Origin: Solobacterium sp.
Lineage (GTDB): Bacteria > Bacillota_I > Bacilli_A > Erysipelotrichales > Erysipelotrichaceae
Length of the DNA stretch: 64,000 bases
Reading direction: 5' to 3'
NCBI GenBank assembly: GCA_017469355.1
Contig: JAFUGM010000056.1
Location: 1-64,000, forward strand
Position numbers and translations under genes: made by a program. Of the stretch, positions 20,592-29,352 are shown one piece after another (the stretch's first letter is position 1; every line of letters begins with the position of its first letter). Below the pieces are notes generated by a model. It saw only the letters and a list, made by a program, of their open reading frames with translations. It made no database searches and was not told where the DNA came from.

Positions 20592-22902
20592 TTTTCAGCG
20601 CCTCCTCCATCGCAACCATCCGAATCTTCCGGTATTCCAATAATGCGACGACTGCATAGGATGTAATTCCGATCACCACGGTAAGAATATTCGTTGATGA
20701 ATCCATATGAATTGGAAGCCATCCGGAAATCATCTCCCGCATCATGTTTTCAAACACGGGAACCATGACCGCAGAAAGAATCGGAACGGAAAGAACCATG
20801 GATAGAATTACAACTATCGTCGTAGAAACGATATAGATTAATGAAACTTCGCCATCGGTATAACCGAGTATTTTAGTAAGAGAAATGGCATTCGCATTTT
20901 TCTCAATGATCATACGTGACAATAGATAAATCAGAATGAGATACATGATGACCGCAAAGCCATCCACCATATACATCATGTCTCCCATGGAGACTTCCAG
21001 TTGGCGGGAGGTCTTGGTCAATGCTTCTTCATCGATGACCGTTCCAATATATTCCTTTGGGATATCCGTAATCGGCGTATCACTGAAATAGCCGACAAAG
21101 GTAGAATCCCCCAGATCAAAGATCCGGTTCAGATCCTGTTTCGGTAAGAAGGCCACAACAGCACCCATGTAATCCGCAACCCCATCCACATGGAATTCGT
21201 ATACTTCATCGGAATACTGTTTCAACAACGTGATCGTATCCCCGGTGTGAATCGAATACTTTTCCGCATACGCACTGGATATATAAAACTGCCCCTGGTC
21301 CATCGGAAGCTGGATATAGCGGCTGTGTTCATCAATTCCATACAACATCACTTCATCACTTCGGATTCCCGGCGTCTCCGGTGTTTCCAGAACATAAGCA
21401 CTGAACTTCTCCGCCGTACTGTTTTCCGTTTCCACATCATTAAAGTAAGTAAGAATATCTCCCAGTTGCTTGAGACTTGAACTGGAGGAATCGGTAAGAC
21501 TTAAAGGCACATTCAATACATACTGATACCGGGCAATCAGATTTCCTGTGATACTTTCTTCAAAGTATTCCAGAAGCTTTGGCAGCTGCATTCCAAACAT
21601 CATCAACATATTCGCAAACAGGATTCCGACAAACAGCAGCGCATAACTCCCCAGGTTCTGCAACACAATGCGCAGACGATAGCGGGAAAGAATTGGAAGA
21701 TGATGGGGAAGGAAAAATGCCCGGCGGTTTTTTCTGCCGGAAAGATCATGGCGCAGAAAACGTAATGGTGAAAGCCGCAGTGCCCGCATCAAGGCAACAC
21801 CTGTGACGATGACCATAATGGCGCAGGGAATCAGTGTGGTTTTCCAGAATGCCTCACTGTTCCATACCGTTACATACGTAGGCAGACTGTAGCTTCCGTA
21901 ATACATGTCTGCCGCAACTTCCTTAAATACGGTATAGCCAAGAATATTGCCCACAAGGGCCGCCGCGATCGTCACTGCCGCCGGCATAGTCATATAGTGA
22001 AAAAACAGTTCCCTGCGGGTATAACCGGACGCAAGCAGTGTTCCGATGACGGACGACTCCTTCCGTATCGTATCTTTAATTGTCACAGTGAACACAAATG
22101 CGACGATTCCCATGATGATATAAAGCAGCGCTTCCATCATTGCCTTATCCGAGCCCATATCCTCCCCGGTAAAGGTAATCGCCTGATTCTCATATTGAGG
22201 AACGTAATCTTCTAACGTAACGATTTCACGAAGTTCCTTCAGAAATTCTTCCGAACGCTCTGCCGGTGAAACAGGCGCCGTATTATAAGTCCATGCGTAG
22301 TTGTATGTAACTTCTTCCATCGAGTCAAAGGCATTCTGTGTAATAACTCCCACTCCAAACATGACCGAGTCAAACATCATATCCGAGTTATTTTCAAAAA
22401 GGCAGCTGTAGTCCGGAAGCGCGACCAGTCCGCTGATCTTCCATGTTCGCTCCATTGCCTCGATCGCATCTCCAACGGTAAGTCCGTTATTATCCGCATA
22501 CATGCGGTCTACCGCAATCTCATCATTCGTCTGCGGCAATTCCCCTTTCATAAGACAGATCAGATTGACTTCTTCACGGATCGGATAGATTCGCATCTTT
22601 CCCCCATGAACCAGTTCTTCTTCACTGTAGTAAAGCGGATATAATGAAACCCCAGCCGCAGCGATCTGTTTCTTCTGTGCGTTATTTAACTCATTACGAA
22701 CCCGGAAATGTCCGTCTTCGACATGATATTTTTCAAATCCTTCGTTATAGGCGATGATCATGGAGTTATCTGCCACCAGAAATCCCGACACAAAGGAAAT
22801 ACTCATCAGTATCAACAGGAAAATTACCGCGTATTTTCCAAAGTCGGACCGCAGTTCACGCGCAAAGCGTTTTCGAAGTGGATTGCGTTTGTTCGCACTC
22901 AT
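20581..22902 (-). CDS. FtsX-like ABC transporter permease
   Basis: 773 aa from ATG 22902; an in-frame TTG two codons earlier is less likely. Topology: one N-terminal membrane segment ('YAVIFLLILMSISFVSGFLV'), a large external domain (residues about 50-255), three segments around 260-370, another segment near 420, a second external domain and three C-terminal segments ending '..YAVVALLEYRKIRMVAMEEA'. This duplicated FtsX/MacB architecture is typical of exporters or mechanotransmitters rather than importers. Its start overlaps the ATPase stop as ATGA. The external domains could act on the partner lipoprotein or envelope substrates. Confidence 0.88.
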   Translation of the reverse strand: MSANKRNPLRKRFARELRSDFGKYAVIFLLILMSISFVSGFLVADNSMIIAYNEGFEKYHVEDGHFRVRNELNNAQKKQIAAAGVSLYPLYYSEEELVHGGKMRIYPIREEVNLICLMKGELPQTNDEIAVDRMYADNNGLTVGDAIEAMERTWKISGLVALPDYSCLFENNSDMMFDSVMFGVGVITQNAFDSMEEVTYNYAWTYNTAPVSPAERSEEFLKELREIVTLEDYVPQYENQAITFTGEDMGSDKAMMEALLYIIMGIVAFVFTVTIKDTIRKESSVIGTLLASGYTRRELFFHYMTMPAAVTIAAALVGNILGYTVFKEVAADMYYGSYSLPTYVTVWNSEAFWKTTLIPCAIMVIVTGVALMRALRLSPLRFLRHDLSGRKNRRAFFLPHHLPILSRYRLRIVLQNLGSYALLFVGILFANMLMMFGMQLPKLLEYFEESITGNLIARYQYVLNVPLSLTDSSSSSLKQLGDILTYFNDVETENSTAEKFSAYVLETPETPGIRSDEVMLYGIDEHSRYIQLPMDQGQFYISSAYAEKYSIHTGDTITLLKQYSDEVYEFHVDGVADYMGAVVAFLPKQDLNRIFDLGDSTFVGYFSDTPITDIPKEYIGTVIDEEALTKTSRQLEVSMGDMMYMVDGFAVIMYLILIYLLSRMIIEKNANAISLTKILGYTDGEVSLIYIVSTTIVVILSMVLSVPILSAVMVPVFENMMREMISGWLPIHMDSSTNILTVVIGITSYAVVALLEYRKIRMVAMEEALKNVE

Positions 22903-23600
22903 TCCCAATCCAGCTCCCTTGCGGCGATCTTATGTTCATTACGATATTCTTTGCGGATCATACCATCTCTTAAATGAACTACCCGATCTGCCATACCCTT
23001 GATCGCTTCATTATGCGTAACGATGATTATGGTATTGCCATAGGTCTGATTTACCGTTTCAATCAGCTGAAGAATATCCTTGGAAGTAGCGTAGTCCAGC
23101 GCTCCCGTCGGTTCATCGCAAAGCAGAATATCCGGATTCTTGATAATTGCCCGGCCGATGGAAGTACGCTGCTGCTGCCCACCGGACAGCTGATCCGGCA
23201 GCTTATCCTGATGTTCACGTAACCCAAGCACATCGAGCAGTTCTTCAATATTCAAAGGATGATTGGATAGATACGCTCCCACCTCGATATTCTCCCGCAC
23301 GGTCAGATTGGGAATCAGGTTATACATCTGGAAAATATAGCCGAGATGATTTCTGCGATAGAGTGACAACTGCCTGCGATTCATCTCTTCCATCGACTCC
23401 CCTTCAATAATGATTTCGCCGCTGTCTGCCCGATCGATTCCGCCAATGATATTCAATAATGTAGATTTCCCCGATCCTGAGGGTCCTAACAGCACAACCA
23501 GTTCGCCATGTTCCACGGAAAGATTGATTCCCTTCAGAACCTCTGTGCGGGTTTCGTTTTTTCCATAAGACTTTCGTATCTCCCGTAGTTCCAGAAACAT
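22899..23600 (-). CDS. ABC transporter ATP-binding protein (MacB/LolD type)
   Basis: 233 aa from ATG 23600, preceded by GAGGTGA; a GTG three codons upstream lies inside that ribosome site. Walker A '[11 protein letters not shown]', Q-loop '[10 protein letters not shown]', signature '[15 protein letters not shown]', Walker B '[13 protein letters not shown]' and switch His 'IIIVTHN'. The DEPTGALD motif marks the MacB/LolD/FtsE group that works with FtsX-type permeases. First gene of the operon; its promoter carries an inverted repeat just after the -10. Confidence 0.95.
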   Translation of the reverse strand: MFLELREIRKSYGKNETRTEVLKGINLSVEHGELVVLLGPSGSGKSTLLNIIGGIDRADSGEIIIEGESMEEMNRRQLSLYRRNHLGYIFQMYNLIPNLTVRENIEVGAYLSNHPLNIEELLDVLGLREHQDKLPDQLSGGQQQRTSIGRAIIKNPDILLCDEPTGALDYATSKDILQLIETVNQTYGNTIIIVTHNEAIKGMADRVVHLRDGMIRKEYRNEHKIAARELDWE

Positions 23601-23614
23601 GTGCGTCACCTCAT

Positions 23615-23663
23615 AAGTTAGTAGTAGCTAACTTACAATACAGGAAGTGTGTTAACTTTTCAA
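23615..23663 (-). promoter_or_regulatory. Promoter and repressor-type operator of the ABC operon
   Basis: Reading minus: -35 TTGAAA (23658-23663), 17 bp, -10 TATTGT (23635-23640). Immediately downstream lies the perfect inverted repeat AAGTTAG (23615-23621), 6 bp, CTAACTT (23628-23634), covering the expected start site. This is where a TetR-, PadR- or MarR-like repressor would bind. No regulator gene is adjacent. Confidence 0.7.
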
Positions 23664-23714
23664 GGGTACCTTACAAATACTGTGATCCTGAAAGACAGGT
23701 GTAAAATAGGAGCC

Positions 23715-24917
23715 ATGGAAAAGTTTCGAACCATTTTCTTTCGTATCATCGGCATCATGTTTCTACTCACTGGTGCATTCCTGCTTGTCACTTCCTTCGA
23801 GCGCATCATTCATGAGTTCCGGCTTGTAGTTCTGGTTCTCTTCCATCTGTTGTTTGGCATTCTTCTCACGTCTCAGGCCAATCGGATCGCCGCATCCTTC
23901 CCAAAACAGACTGTTCTTCAGAAAACCATCAACCGAAGAATTTTATTATTCAATCTGTTTCTTATCGTTTACCTCATCACCGCGGCCTATGTGGCGGTTT
24001 CCGCAGAACTTCATGGACGTGATATGCGGATGGTCATGATCTATGAAGCGATCAGTTTCGCGGCCGTCATCGGAGCTTATATCTACCTATTGTCACAGAT
24101 CATCACCCAGAAGAAAAATACCCGGATTCAGGATCCATTAATCGGTGCCCAACCAATCTTCGAACAGAATACCGAGTTTGCGTTTCTTTCAAAGGAAGCT
24201 CATCCGGAAAAGGACTCCTATCTTGTCGGAACGCTCCGGGGACCAGTCAAGGCCGGCGACACCGCCTGGCTTCTGCATCTTGGCTTCATTCAGAAAACAG
24301 AAGTTACCGCAATCGAATATACTGCTTCTTCCACCATCATTCATGTAAAGGACCTTCCTGAAACCGACTACAATGACTTCATTCTGACCAGCCGGATTCC
24401 CTATCACTTCCATCATGGCGTCAATGCGGAAATCCCGGTTGCCAACGCAGAACTTTCCGCATTACTTACCATCCACCATGGGAAATCCATCCCGCATGAG
24501 ATCATCGCACGTCTATGCTGGCTGCTCAGTCACAGCACTTTCTTAGTCCGGGTATCTCCCAAAGACAACACCGATACATTCGCGAAAAAGCTGAATCAAT
24601 GGCTGTTTGGATACAGTGGGTTATACAATGCGGGAACCGTGTCCCGGGAAGATGACTCTGAAACACTGTATGCAGTCTATACCGACTGGGATGCATTCAC
24701 ACGCATGCAGAAATCGCCAGACAGTCAAAGTACAGAACACGATCTTGCGATGATTCTTACCTTCCAGCAAATTCTGACCGTACTTCAGGAAATGAAAGTC
24801 GGCCTGGTCATTAATCCGTTTGGCCCGGATTCCTTCTCCTTCCCATATCCGGTCCTTGATGAAATTCGCCACCTGGATTGGTATCGACGGGAGTTTGAGA
24901 AAAAGGAACAGAGCTAA
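23715..24917 (+). CDS. Membrane protein with C-terminal SseB-like domain
   Basis: 400 aa from ATG 23715; AGGAG sits only 2 bases before it, so the start is not certain. Four hydrophobic segments occupy about residues 7-128. A middle part ('DSYLVGTLRGPVKAGDTAWL') looks like a small beta-barrel. The last 100 residues read 'TLYAVYTDWDAFTRMQ' and 'VGLVINPFGPDSFSFPYPVL', the pattern of SseB N-terminal domains, suspected protein-interaction modules. One of only two complete plus-strand genes after 3.8 kb, it diverges from the ABC operon and shares its promoter region, so co-regulation is possible. Function unknown. Confidence 0.65.
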   Translation: MEKFRTIFFRIIGIMFLLTGAFLLVTSFERIIHEFRLVVLVLFHLLFGILLTSQANRIAASFPKQTVLQKTINRRILLFNLFLIVYLITAAYVAVSAELHGRDMRMVMIYEAISFAAVIGAYIYLLSQIITQKKNTRIQDPLIGAQPIFEQNTEFAFLSKEAHPEKDSYLVGTLRGPVKAGDTAWLLHLGFIQKTEVTAIEYTASSTIIHVKDLPETDYNDFILTSRIPYHFHHGVNAEIPVANAELSALLTIHHGKSIPHEIIARLCWLLSHSTFLVRVSPKDNTDTFAKKLNQWLFGYSGLYNAGTVSREDDSETLYAVYTDWDAFTRMQKSPDSQSTEHDLAMILTFQQILTVLQEMKVGLVINPFGPDSFSFPYPVLDEIRHLDWYRREFEKKEQS

Positions 24918-24948
24918 AAAAATAATGCCGCGATGAGCTCACGGCATT
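24916..24948 (-). terminator. Convergent terminator
   Basis: AATGCCG (24924-24930) and CGGCATT (24942-24948) pair around GAGCTC. Reading minus a TTTTTTT run follows; it probably also serves the plus-strand gene ending at 24917. Confidence 0.7.
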
Positions 24949-24953
24949 TCTAT

Positions 24954-27005
24954 TCAAAAGCGTCTAGCGGCGGAGACAATCAGATCTACTGCCTGATCAA
25001 TTCCCAATACCCCTGTATCAACGCATAGTGCGTAGGAAGAAGCGTCACCCCACTTCTTATCCGACACGCTGTTGTAATATGCAGAACGTTCTTTATCTGC
25101 TTTGAGAATCCTCTCTCTGGCTTTTTCTTCCGACACATGGTCACGTTTTTTCACCCGTTCCACCCGCTCTTGAAGCGAAGAAGAGACAAAGACAGAGAAT
25201 ACGTGTTTTTCACGAAGAATGGTATCCGCATTACGTCCGACAATGACACAGCTTCCAAGAGAGCCGATCTTTTCAATCACTTCCCGCTGAAGCGCAGCTG
25301 CCATGGATTCCATCGACACAAATGGCGCATCACTGATTAATGCCCCAGAAGCGATACTGGCACGAATTGGTTTTTCATCAATCTCTTCCAGATAATCCAT
25401 TGAGAGAAACCCTTCTTCCTTCGCCATGCGATCCAGAATTTCCTTGTCATAATATGGAATTCCAAGCTTCTCTGCGACTGCTTTTCCAACCGTTCTTCCA
25501 CCTGAACCAAACGAGCGCCCAATCACAACGATTACCCCGTCATGATCTGCGGATGGAAGCGATACGGATGACTCACTACTGATCTCTCTTGTCTCAGTTC
25601 TTCCTTCTGCCATCTTCGCATCCAGTTCACGGAATGCGGAGAAGATAAACCATGCGGCAAGCACAAAGGTTAAAAGATCCGATACCGGCATGGAGTAAAG
25701 CACGCCATCCAAGCCAAACCACCTTGGCAGCAATAAGGCAAATCCTACTCCGAATACCACTTCACGAATCATTGAAATTGTAGTGGACTCCTTTACCTTG
25801 CCAAGAGACTGCAGATAGATGAAGGCGCCTTTATTGACGAGTGCCAGCACCATCATACAGAGATAGGTACGGAAACACTTCACCGCAAATGTGGTATAGA
25901 AGCTGCTTTCATGCGCAGCACCGAATAACGCGATCAATTGCTTTGGGAACCCCTCCGCAATAATCGTCGCCACCACTCCGACAAGCGCCTCGAGTACAAG
26001 CAGTTTCTTAAAGAGTTCCTTTACCCGATCATGGCGACCCGCTCCGGTATTATATCCGGCAATCGGTGCACAGCCTGCAGCAGCCCCAATACAGATCGAA
26101 ATCACAATCTGGAAAAACTTCATAACGATACCGATTACCGCCATGGGAATCTGGCTGTATTCCACCTGGGAGAAGATCGGATCCAATGCGCTGTACTTTT
26201 GAACCATGTTGTTGACGGCAGCCATGGATGCGACCAGGCTTGCCTGTGACAGGAACGATGTCGCGCCCATGGGAATATAGGTCTTCATCAGTGACGTATG
26301 AAGATGGAATGCTTCCCTTGAAAGTTTCATCGTCTTCATATGCCTGAGATACCAGATGGAAAGCACAGCGGTAAGCACCTGTCCAAGAACGGTCGCAACC
26401 GCAGCCCCCATCATTCCCCAACGGAAACCGTAAATCATGATCGGGTCAAGAATGATATTGGTAATCGCGCCGGCGGTAGAAGCGATCATCGCAAAGCGGG
26501 GATCACCATCCGAACGGATAATCGGATTCATTGCCTGACCAAACATATAGGCCGGGATACCCAAAGTGATCCACAGGAAGTATTCCTGGGCGAATTGATA
26601 AGTAGTCTCATTAACTGCTCCGCCAAAGAAGACAAGGATCGGATTGCGTAACAGCAGATAAACCGCCATAAGTATGACGGAAATCCCAATGACATTCACC
26701 ACTGCCGATCCGACGATATCCCTGGCTTTTTCCGGTTGTTTTGCGCCAAGGGAAATGGACACAAAGGTACATGCGCCATCCCCGATCATAACCGCTAGTG
26801 CAAGCGCAATCACGGTCAAAGGATATACGACGGTATTCGCCGCATTACCATACGATCCAAGATAGGACGCATTCGCAATAAAGATCTGGTCCACAATGTT
26901 GTATAACGCTCCGACCAGAAGCGAAATAATGCATGGGACCGAGTATTTCCGCATCAGCTTGCCCAATGGCTGCTGTTCCAGAAACCCATTCCTGTTTTCA
27001 TTCAT
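24954..27005 (-). CDS. MATE-family transporter fused to a cytidylate-kinase-like domain
   Basis: 683 aa from ATG 27005 after AGGAGG. Residues about 1-455 form a 12-segment MATE exporter: 'PLGKLMRKYSVPCIISLLVG' at the start, 'NIVDQIFIAN', and 'RSDGDPRFAMIASTAGAITN'. After a short Ser/Glu linker, residues about 488-683 match the cytidylate-kinase-like family: P-loop 'IVVIGRSFGSGGRTVGKAVA', 'GIPYYDKEIL', 'CVIVGRNADTIL' and 'RVERVKKRDHVSEEKARERI'. The frame is continuous with no stop between domains. MATE proteins export cations or drugs; what the nucleotide-binding half does is unknown. A structured leader precedes the gene. Confidence 0.9.
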   Translation of the reverse strand: MNENRNGFLEQQPLGKLMRKYSVPCIISLLVGALYNIVDQIFIANASYLGSYGNAANTVVYPLTVIALALAVMIGDGACTFVSISLGAKQPEKARDIVGSAVVNVIGISVILMAVYLLLRNPILVFFGGAVNETTYQFAQEYFLWITLGIPAYMFGQAMNPIIRSDGDPRFAMIASTAGAITNIILDPIMIYGFRWGMMGAAVATVLGQVLTAVLSIWYLRHMKTMKLSREAFHLHTSLMKTYIPMGATSFLSQASLVASMAAVNNMVQKYSALDPIFSQVEYSQIPMAVIGIVMKFFQIVISICIGAAAGCAPIAGYNTGAGRHDRVKELFKKLLVLEALVGVVATIIAEGFPKQLIALFGAAHESSFYTTFAVKCFRTYLCMMVLALVNKGAFIYLQSLGKVKESTTISMIREVVFGVGFALLLPRWFGLDGVLYSMPVSDLLTFVLAAWFIFSAFRELDAKMAEGRTETREISSESSVSLPSADHDGVIVVIGRSFGSGGRTVGKAVAEKLGIPYYDKEILDRMAKEEGFLSMDYLEEIDEKPIRASIASGALISDAPFVSMESMAAALQREVIEKIGSLGSCVIVGRNADTILREKHVFSVFVSSSLQERVERVKKRDHVSEEKARERILKADKERSAYYNSVSDKKWGDASSYALCVDTGVLGIDQAVDLIVSAARRF

Positions 27006-27054
27006 TCTCTCATTCCTCCTTTGGAGTGTTCTGCCAAAGCCAGGACAACATAAA

Positions 27055-27095
27055 ATGCGTAAGTCCGAACCCAGATACTGCCCGGTCTTACGCAT
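27055..27095 (-). promoter_or_regulatory. Structured leader hairpin upstream of the MATE-kinase gene
   Basis: A 9-bp stem ATGCGTAAG (27055-27063) / CTTACGCAT (27087-27095) encloses further pairs CCG/CGG and CAG/CTG separated by small internal loops. A second hairpin CTTTGG...CCAAAG follows (about 27019-27039) and abuts the AGGAGG ribosome site. Possible riboswitch or attenuator; no named class recognised. Confidence 0.5.
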
Positions 27096-27118
27096 GAAAA
27101 TGCTGCTCAGCGATTTGC

Positions 27119-27149
27119 ATTTTAGCATGACACTTTTTTGAAATTCAAG
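27119..27149 (-). promoter_or_regulatory. Promoter of the MATE-kinase gene
   Basis: Reading minus: TTGAAT, 18 bp, TAAAAT with TG one base upstream (extended -10). Predicted start near 27112 gives a leader of about 107 nt. Confidence 0.55.
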
Positions 27150-27460
27150 AAATTCTGAAAGAGATTTCAACAAAACAGGTACTGCAGCAGAGACGACTTT
27201 AATAAAAAAACTCAACAACCGGATGATAGCAGAGCTTATTTATAAAGTTACTGTGGGTAACGAGATTGTGGCGGTTTAGAAAGTAGTATAAGCACATAAT
27301 ACCCATAGGTTATTCGTCAAGAAGCAGCAGATATGGTTCCTTTTGCTTCTTTCTTTCGCGCCTCTATGCGCGAAAGAAAGAGAAAGAAAGAAGCGAAAGG
27401 AGATAGTGACAAGCATTAACGTTGAGTTTAAAGAACTGGATCACGTGAGATGGGCAACCA
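27150..27460. other. Intergenic region without genes
   Basis: About 310 bp with no recognisable frame. The only strong feature is the large two-state inverted repeat at 27339-27400. Confidence 0.6.
27339..27400. repeat. Nested, mutually exclusive inverted repeats
   Basis: Inner hairpin: 13-bp perfect stem 27349-27361 / 27368-27380 with loop CTCTAT. Outer hairpin: 19-nt arm 27339-27357 pairs with 27382-27400 (one G-T wobble). The two share the CTTTCTTTC segment, so only one can form at a time. Confidence 0.7.
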
Positions 27461-27471
27461 AAAAAAGCTCA

Positions 27472-27505
27472 TAAAAATGTGGCCTCCATGATGGAAGCCA
27501 CATTC
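27472..27505 (-). terminator. pckA terminator
   Basis: Reading minus: TGTGGCTTCC pairs with GGAGGCCACA around ATCAT, followed by TTTTTATG. Confidence 0.75.
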
Positions 27506-27520
27506 TACTTTGAAACTGAA

Positions 27521-29140
27521 TTACTCTTCGTCGAGCTTCGGTCCAGCTGCGACCAGTGCCTTACCAGCATCATTGGTCTCATACTTGTGGAAGTTCTTAA
27601 TGAACCGTCCAGCCAGATCCTTTGCCTTTTCATCCCATTCGGAAGCGTTAGCATAGGTATCACGAGGATCGAGGATGTTGGTATCAACACCCGGCAGTTC
27701 GGTCGGTACTTCAAAGTTGAAGTAAGGAATCTTCTTTGTCGGAGCCTTGAGAACATCACCATTCAGGATCGCATCGATGATTCCACGGGTATCCTTGATA
27801 GAGATACGCTTGCCGGTTCCATTCCAGCCGGTGTTAACGAGGTATGCCTTCGCACCACTCTTCTGCATCTTCTTGACGAGCTCTTCACCATACTTTGTCG
27901 GATGGAGTTCGAGGAACGCCTGTCCGAAGCATGCGCTGAAGGTCGGAGTCGGCTCTGTAATTCCACGCTCGGTTCCTGCCAGCTTAGCGGTGAAGCCGGA
28001 CAGGAAGTAGTACTGTGTCTGTTCCGGATCAAGGATGGAAACCGGAGGCAGAACGCCGAATGCATCAGCAGAAAGGAAGATGACATTGTCAGCCGCAGGA
28101 CCGGAAGAAGTCGGACGAATCTTCTGTACGATCTTTTCGATATGGTCGATCGGGTAGGAAACACGAGTGTTTTCTGTAACGCTCTTGTCTGCGAAGTCGA
28201 TCTTTCCTTCATCATCTACTGTAACGTTCTCGAGGAGCGCGTCACGACGGATTGCGTTGTAGATATCCGGTTCGGAATCCTTATCAAGGTTGATAACCTT
28301 TGCATAGCAGCCGCCTTCCAGGTTGAAGACGCCGTTGTCATCCCATCCGTGTTCATCATCGCCGATGAGCAGACGCTTCGGATCAGTGGAAAGTGTTGTC
28401 TTACCTGTTCCGGAAAGTCCGAAGAAGATTGCGGTGTTTTCACCTTCCATGTTGGTGTTGGCGGAGCAGTGCATGGAAGCCATACCCTTGAGCGGGAGGT
28501 AATAGTTCATCATGGAGAACATACCCTTCTTCATTTCGCCGCCATACCATGTGTTCAGGATGACCTGCTCACGGCTGGTGATATTGAAGGCAACTGCTGT
28601 CTCAGAGTTGAGACCGAGTTCCTTATAGTTTTCAACCTTTGCCTTGGAAGCGGTATAAACTTTGAAATCCGGGACAAAGTTCGCTTCTTCTTCCGGTGTC
28701 GGCTTGATGAACATATTTCTTACGAAATGTGCCTGCCATGCGACTTCCATAATGAAGCGGACAGCCATACGTGTATCCTTGTTGGCACCGCAGAACGCGT
28801 CAACGACATACAGCTTCTTGTCGGAAAGTTCCTTAACTGCCAGATCCTTGAGGATAGCCCAGTTTTCTTCGCTTAACGGATGGTTGTCATTAGGATATTC
28901 CGGTGTGTTCCACCAGACGGTATCCTTGGAATTCTCGTCTACGACAATATATTTGTCCTTAGGAGAACGGCCGGTGTAAATACCGGTCATGACATTCACT
29001 GCGTCGAGCTCGGTCAGCTTACCCTTTTCGTAGCCTTCGAGTTCCGGCTTCATCTCCTCTTCGAACAGGAGTTCATAGGAAGGATTGTATACAATCTCCT
29101 TCGCGCCGGTAATGCCATACTGTGTTAAATCAATGCTCAT
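27521..29140 (-). CDS. pckA: Phosphoenolpyruvate carboxykinase (ATP)
   Basis: 539 aa, usual length. It interconverts oxaloacetate plus ATP with PEP plus CO2. Clear motifs: '[14 protein letters not shown]' (substrate site), '[20 protein letters not shown]', the kinase P-loop '[18 protein letters not shown]' and '[20 protein letters not shown]' for metal and nucleotide. In a fermenting anaerobe it may run toward oxaloacetate to make ATP. Next to the decarboxylase operon it defines an oxaloacetate node. The leader contains a -10 TACAAT and a small ACGCG/CGCGT hairpin. Transcribed separately from oadB, whose terminator precedes it. Confidence 0.98.
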   Translation of the reverse strand: MSIDLTQYGITGAKEIVYNPSYELLFEEEMKPELEGYEKGKLTELDAVNVMTGIYTGRSPKDKYIVVDENSKDTVWWNTPEYPNDNHPLSEENWAILKDLAVKELSDKKLYVVDAFCGANKDTRMAVRFIMEVAWQAHFVRNMFIKPTPEEEANFVPDFKVYTASKAKVENYKELGLNSETAVAFNITSREQVILNTWYGGEMKKGMFSMMNYYLPLKGMASMHCSANTNMEGENTAIFFGLSGTGKTTLSTDPKRLLIGDDEHGWDDNGVFNLEGGCYAKVINLDKDSEPDIYNAIRRDALLENVTVDDEGKIDFADKSVTENTRVSYPIDHIEKIVQKIRPTSSGPAADNVIFLSADAFGVLPPVSILDPEQTQYYFLSGFTAKLAGTERGITEPTPTFSACFGQAFLELHPTKYGEELVKKMQKSGAKAYLVNTGWNGTGKRISIKDTRGIIDAILNGDVLKAPTKKIPYFNFEVPTELPGVDTNILDPRDTYANASEWDEKAKDLAGRFIKNFHKYETNDAGKALVAAGPKLDEE

Positions 29141-29318
29141 GTTTCGTTACCCTCTTTCTTCGGTTTCTTGTTAGAACGCGCAAACCGATTTCACGCGTAA
29201 TTGTATATTCTTTTTACCCCTTTTGAAATAGACAATAGGGATTTTTCGCCAAAAGTTCAGCAGGTCGTGAAGTTTCATATCATTTTCACAAAACCCCTTC
29301 TGCCTCATTTCAGCAAAA

Positions 29319-29350
29319 ATACTGCCGGTCATTCCGACAGTATCTGAGTT
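29319..29350 (-). terminator. Terminator after oadB
   Basis: Reading minus: ATACTGTCGG, loop AATGA, CCGGCAGTAT, then TTTTG. It overlaps the oadB stop region. Confidence 0.75.
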
Positions 29351-29352
29351 TG

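Noticed and set aside
22902-22908. TTG at 22908 as the permease start
   Set aside because: The ATG at 22902 overlaps the ATPase stop as ATGA, the common coupling arrangement in this window.
27479-28876. 465-codon plus-strand frame opposite pckA
   Set aside because: Shadow frame of pckA, no ribosome site.
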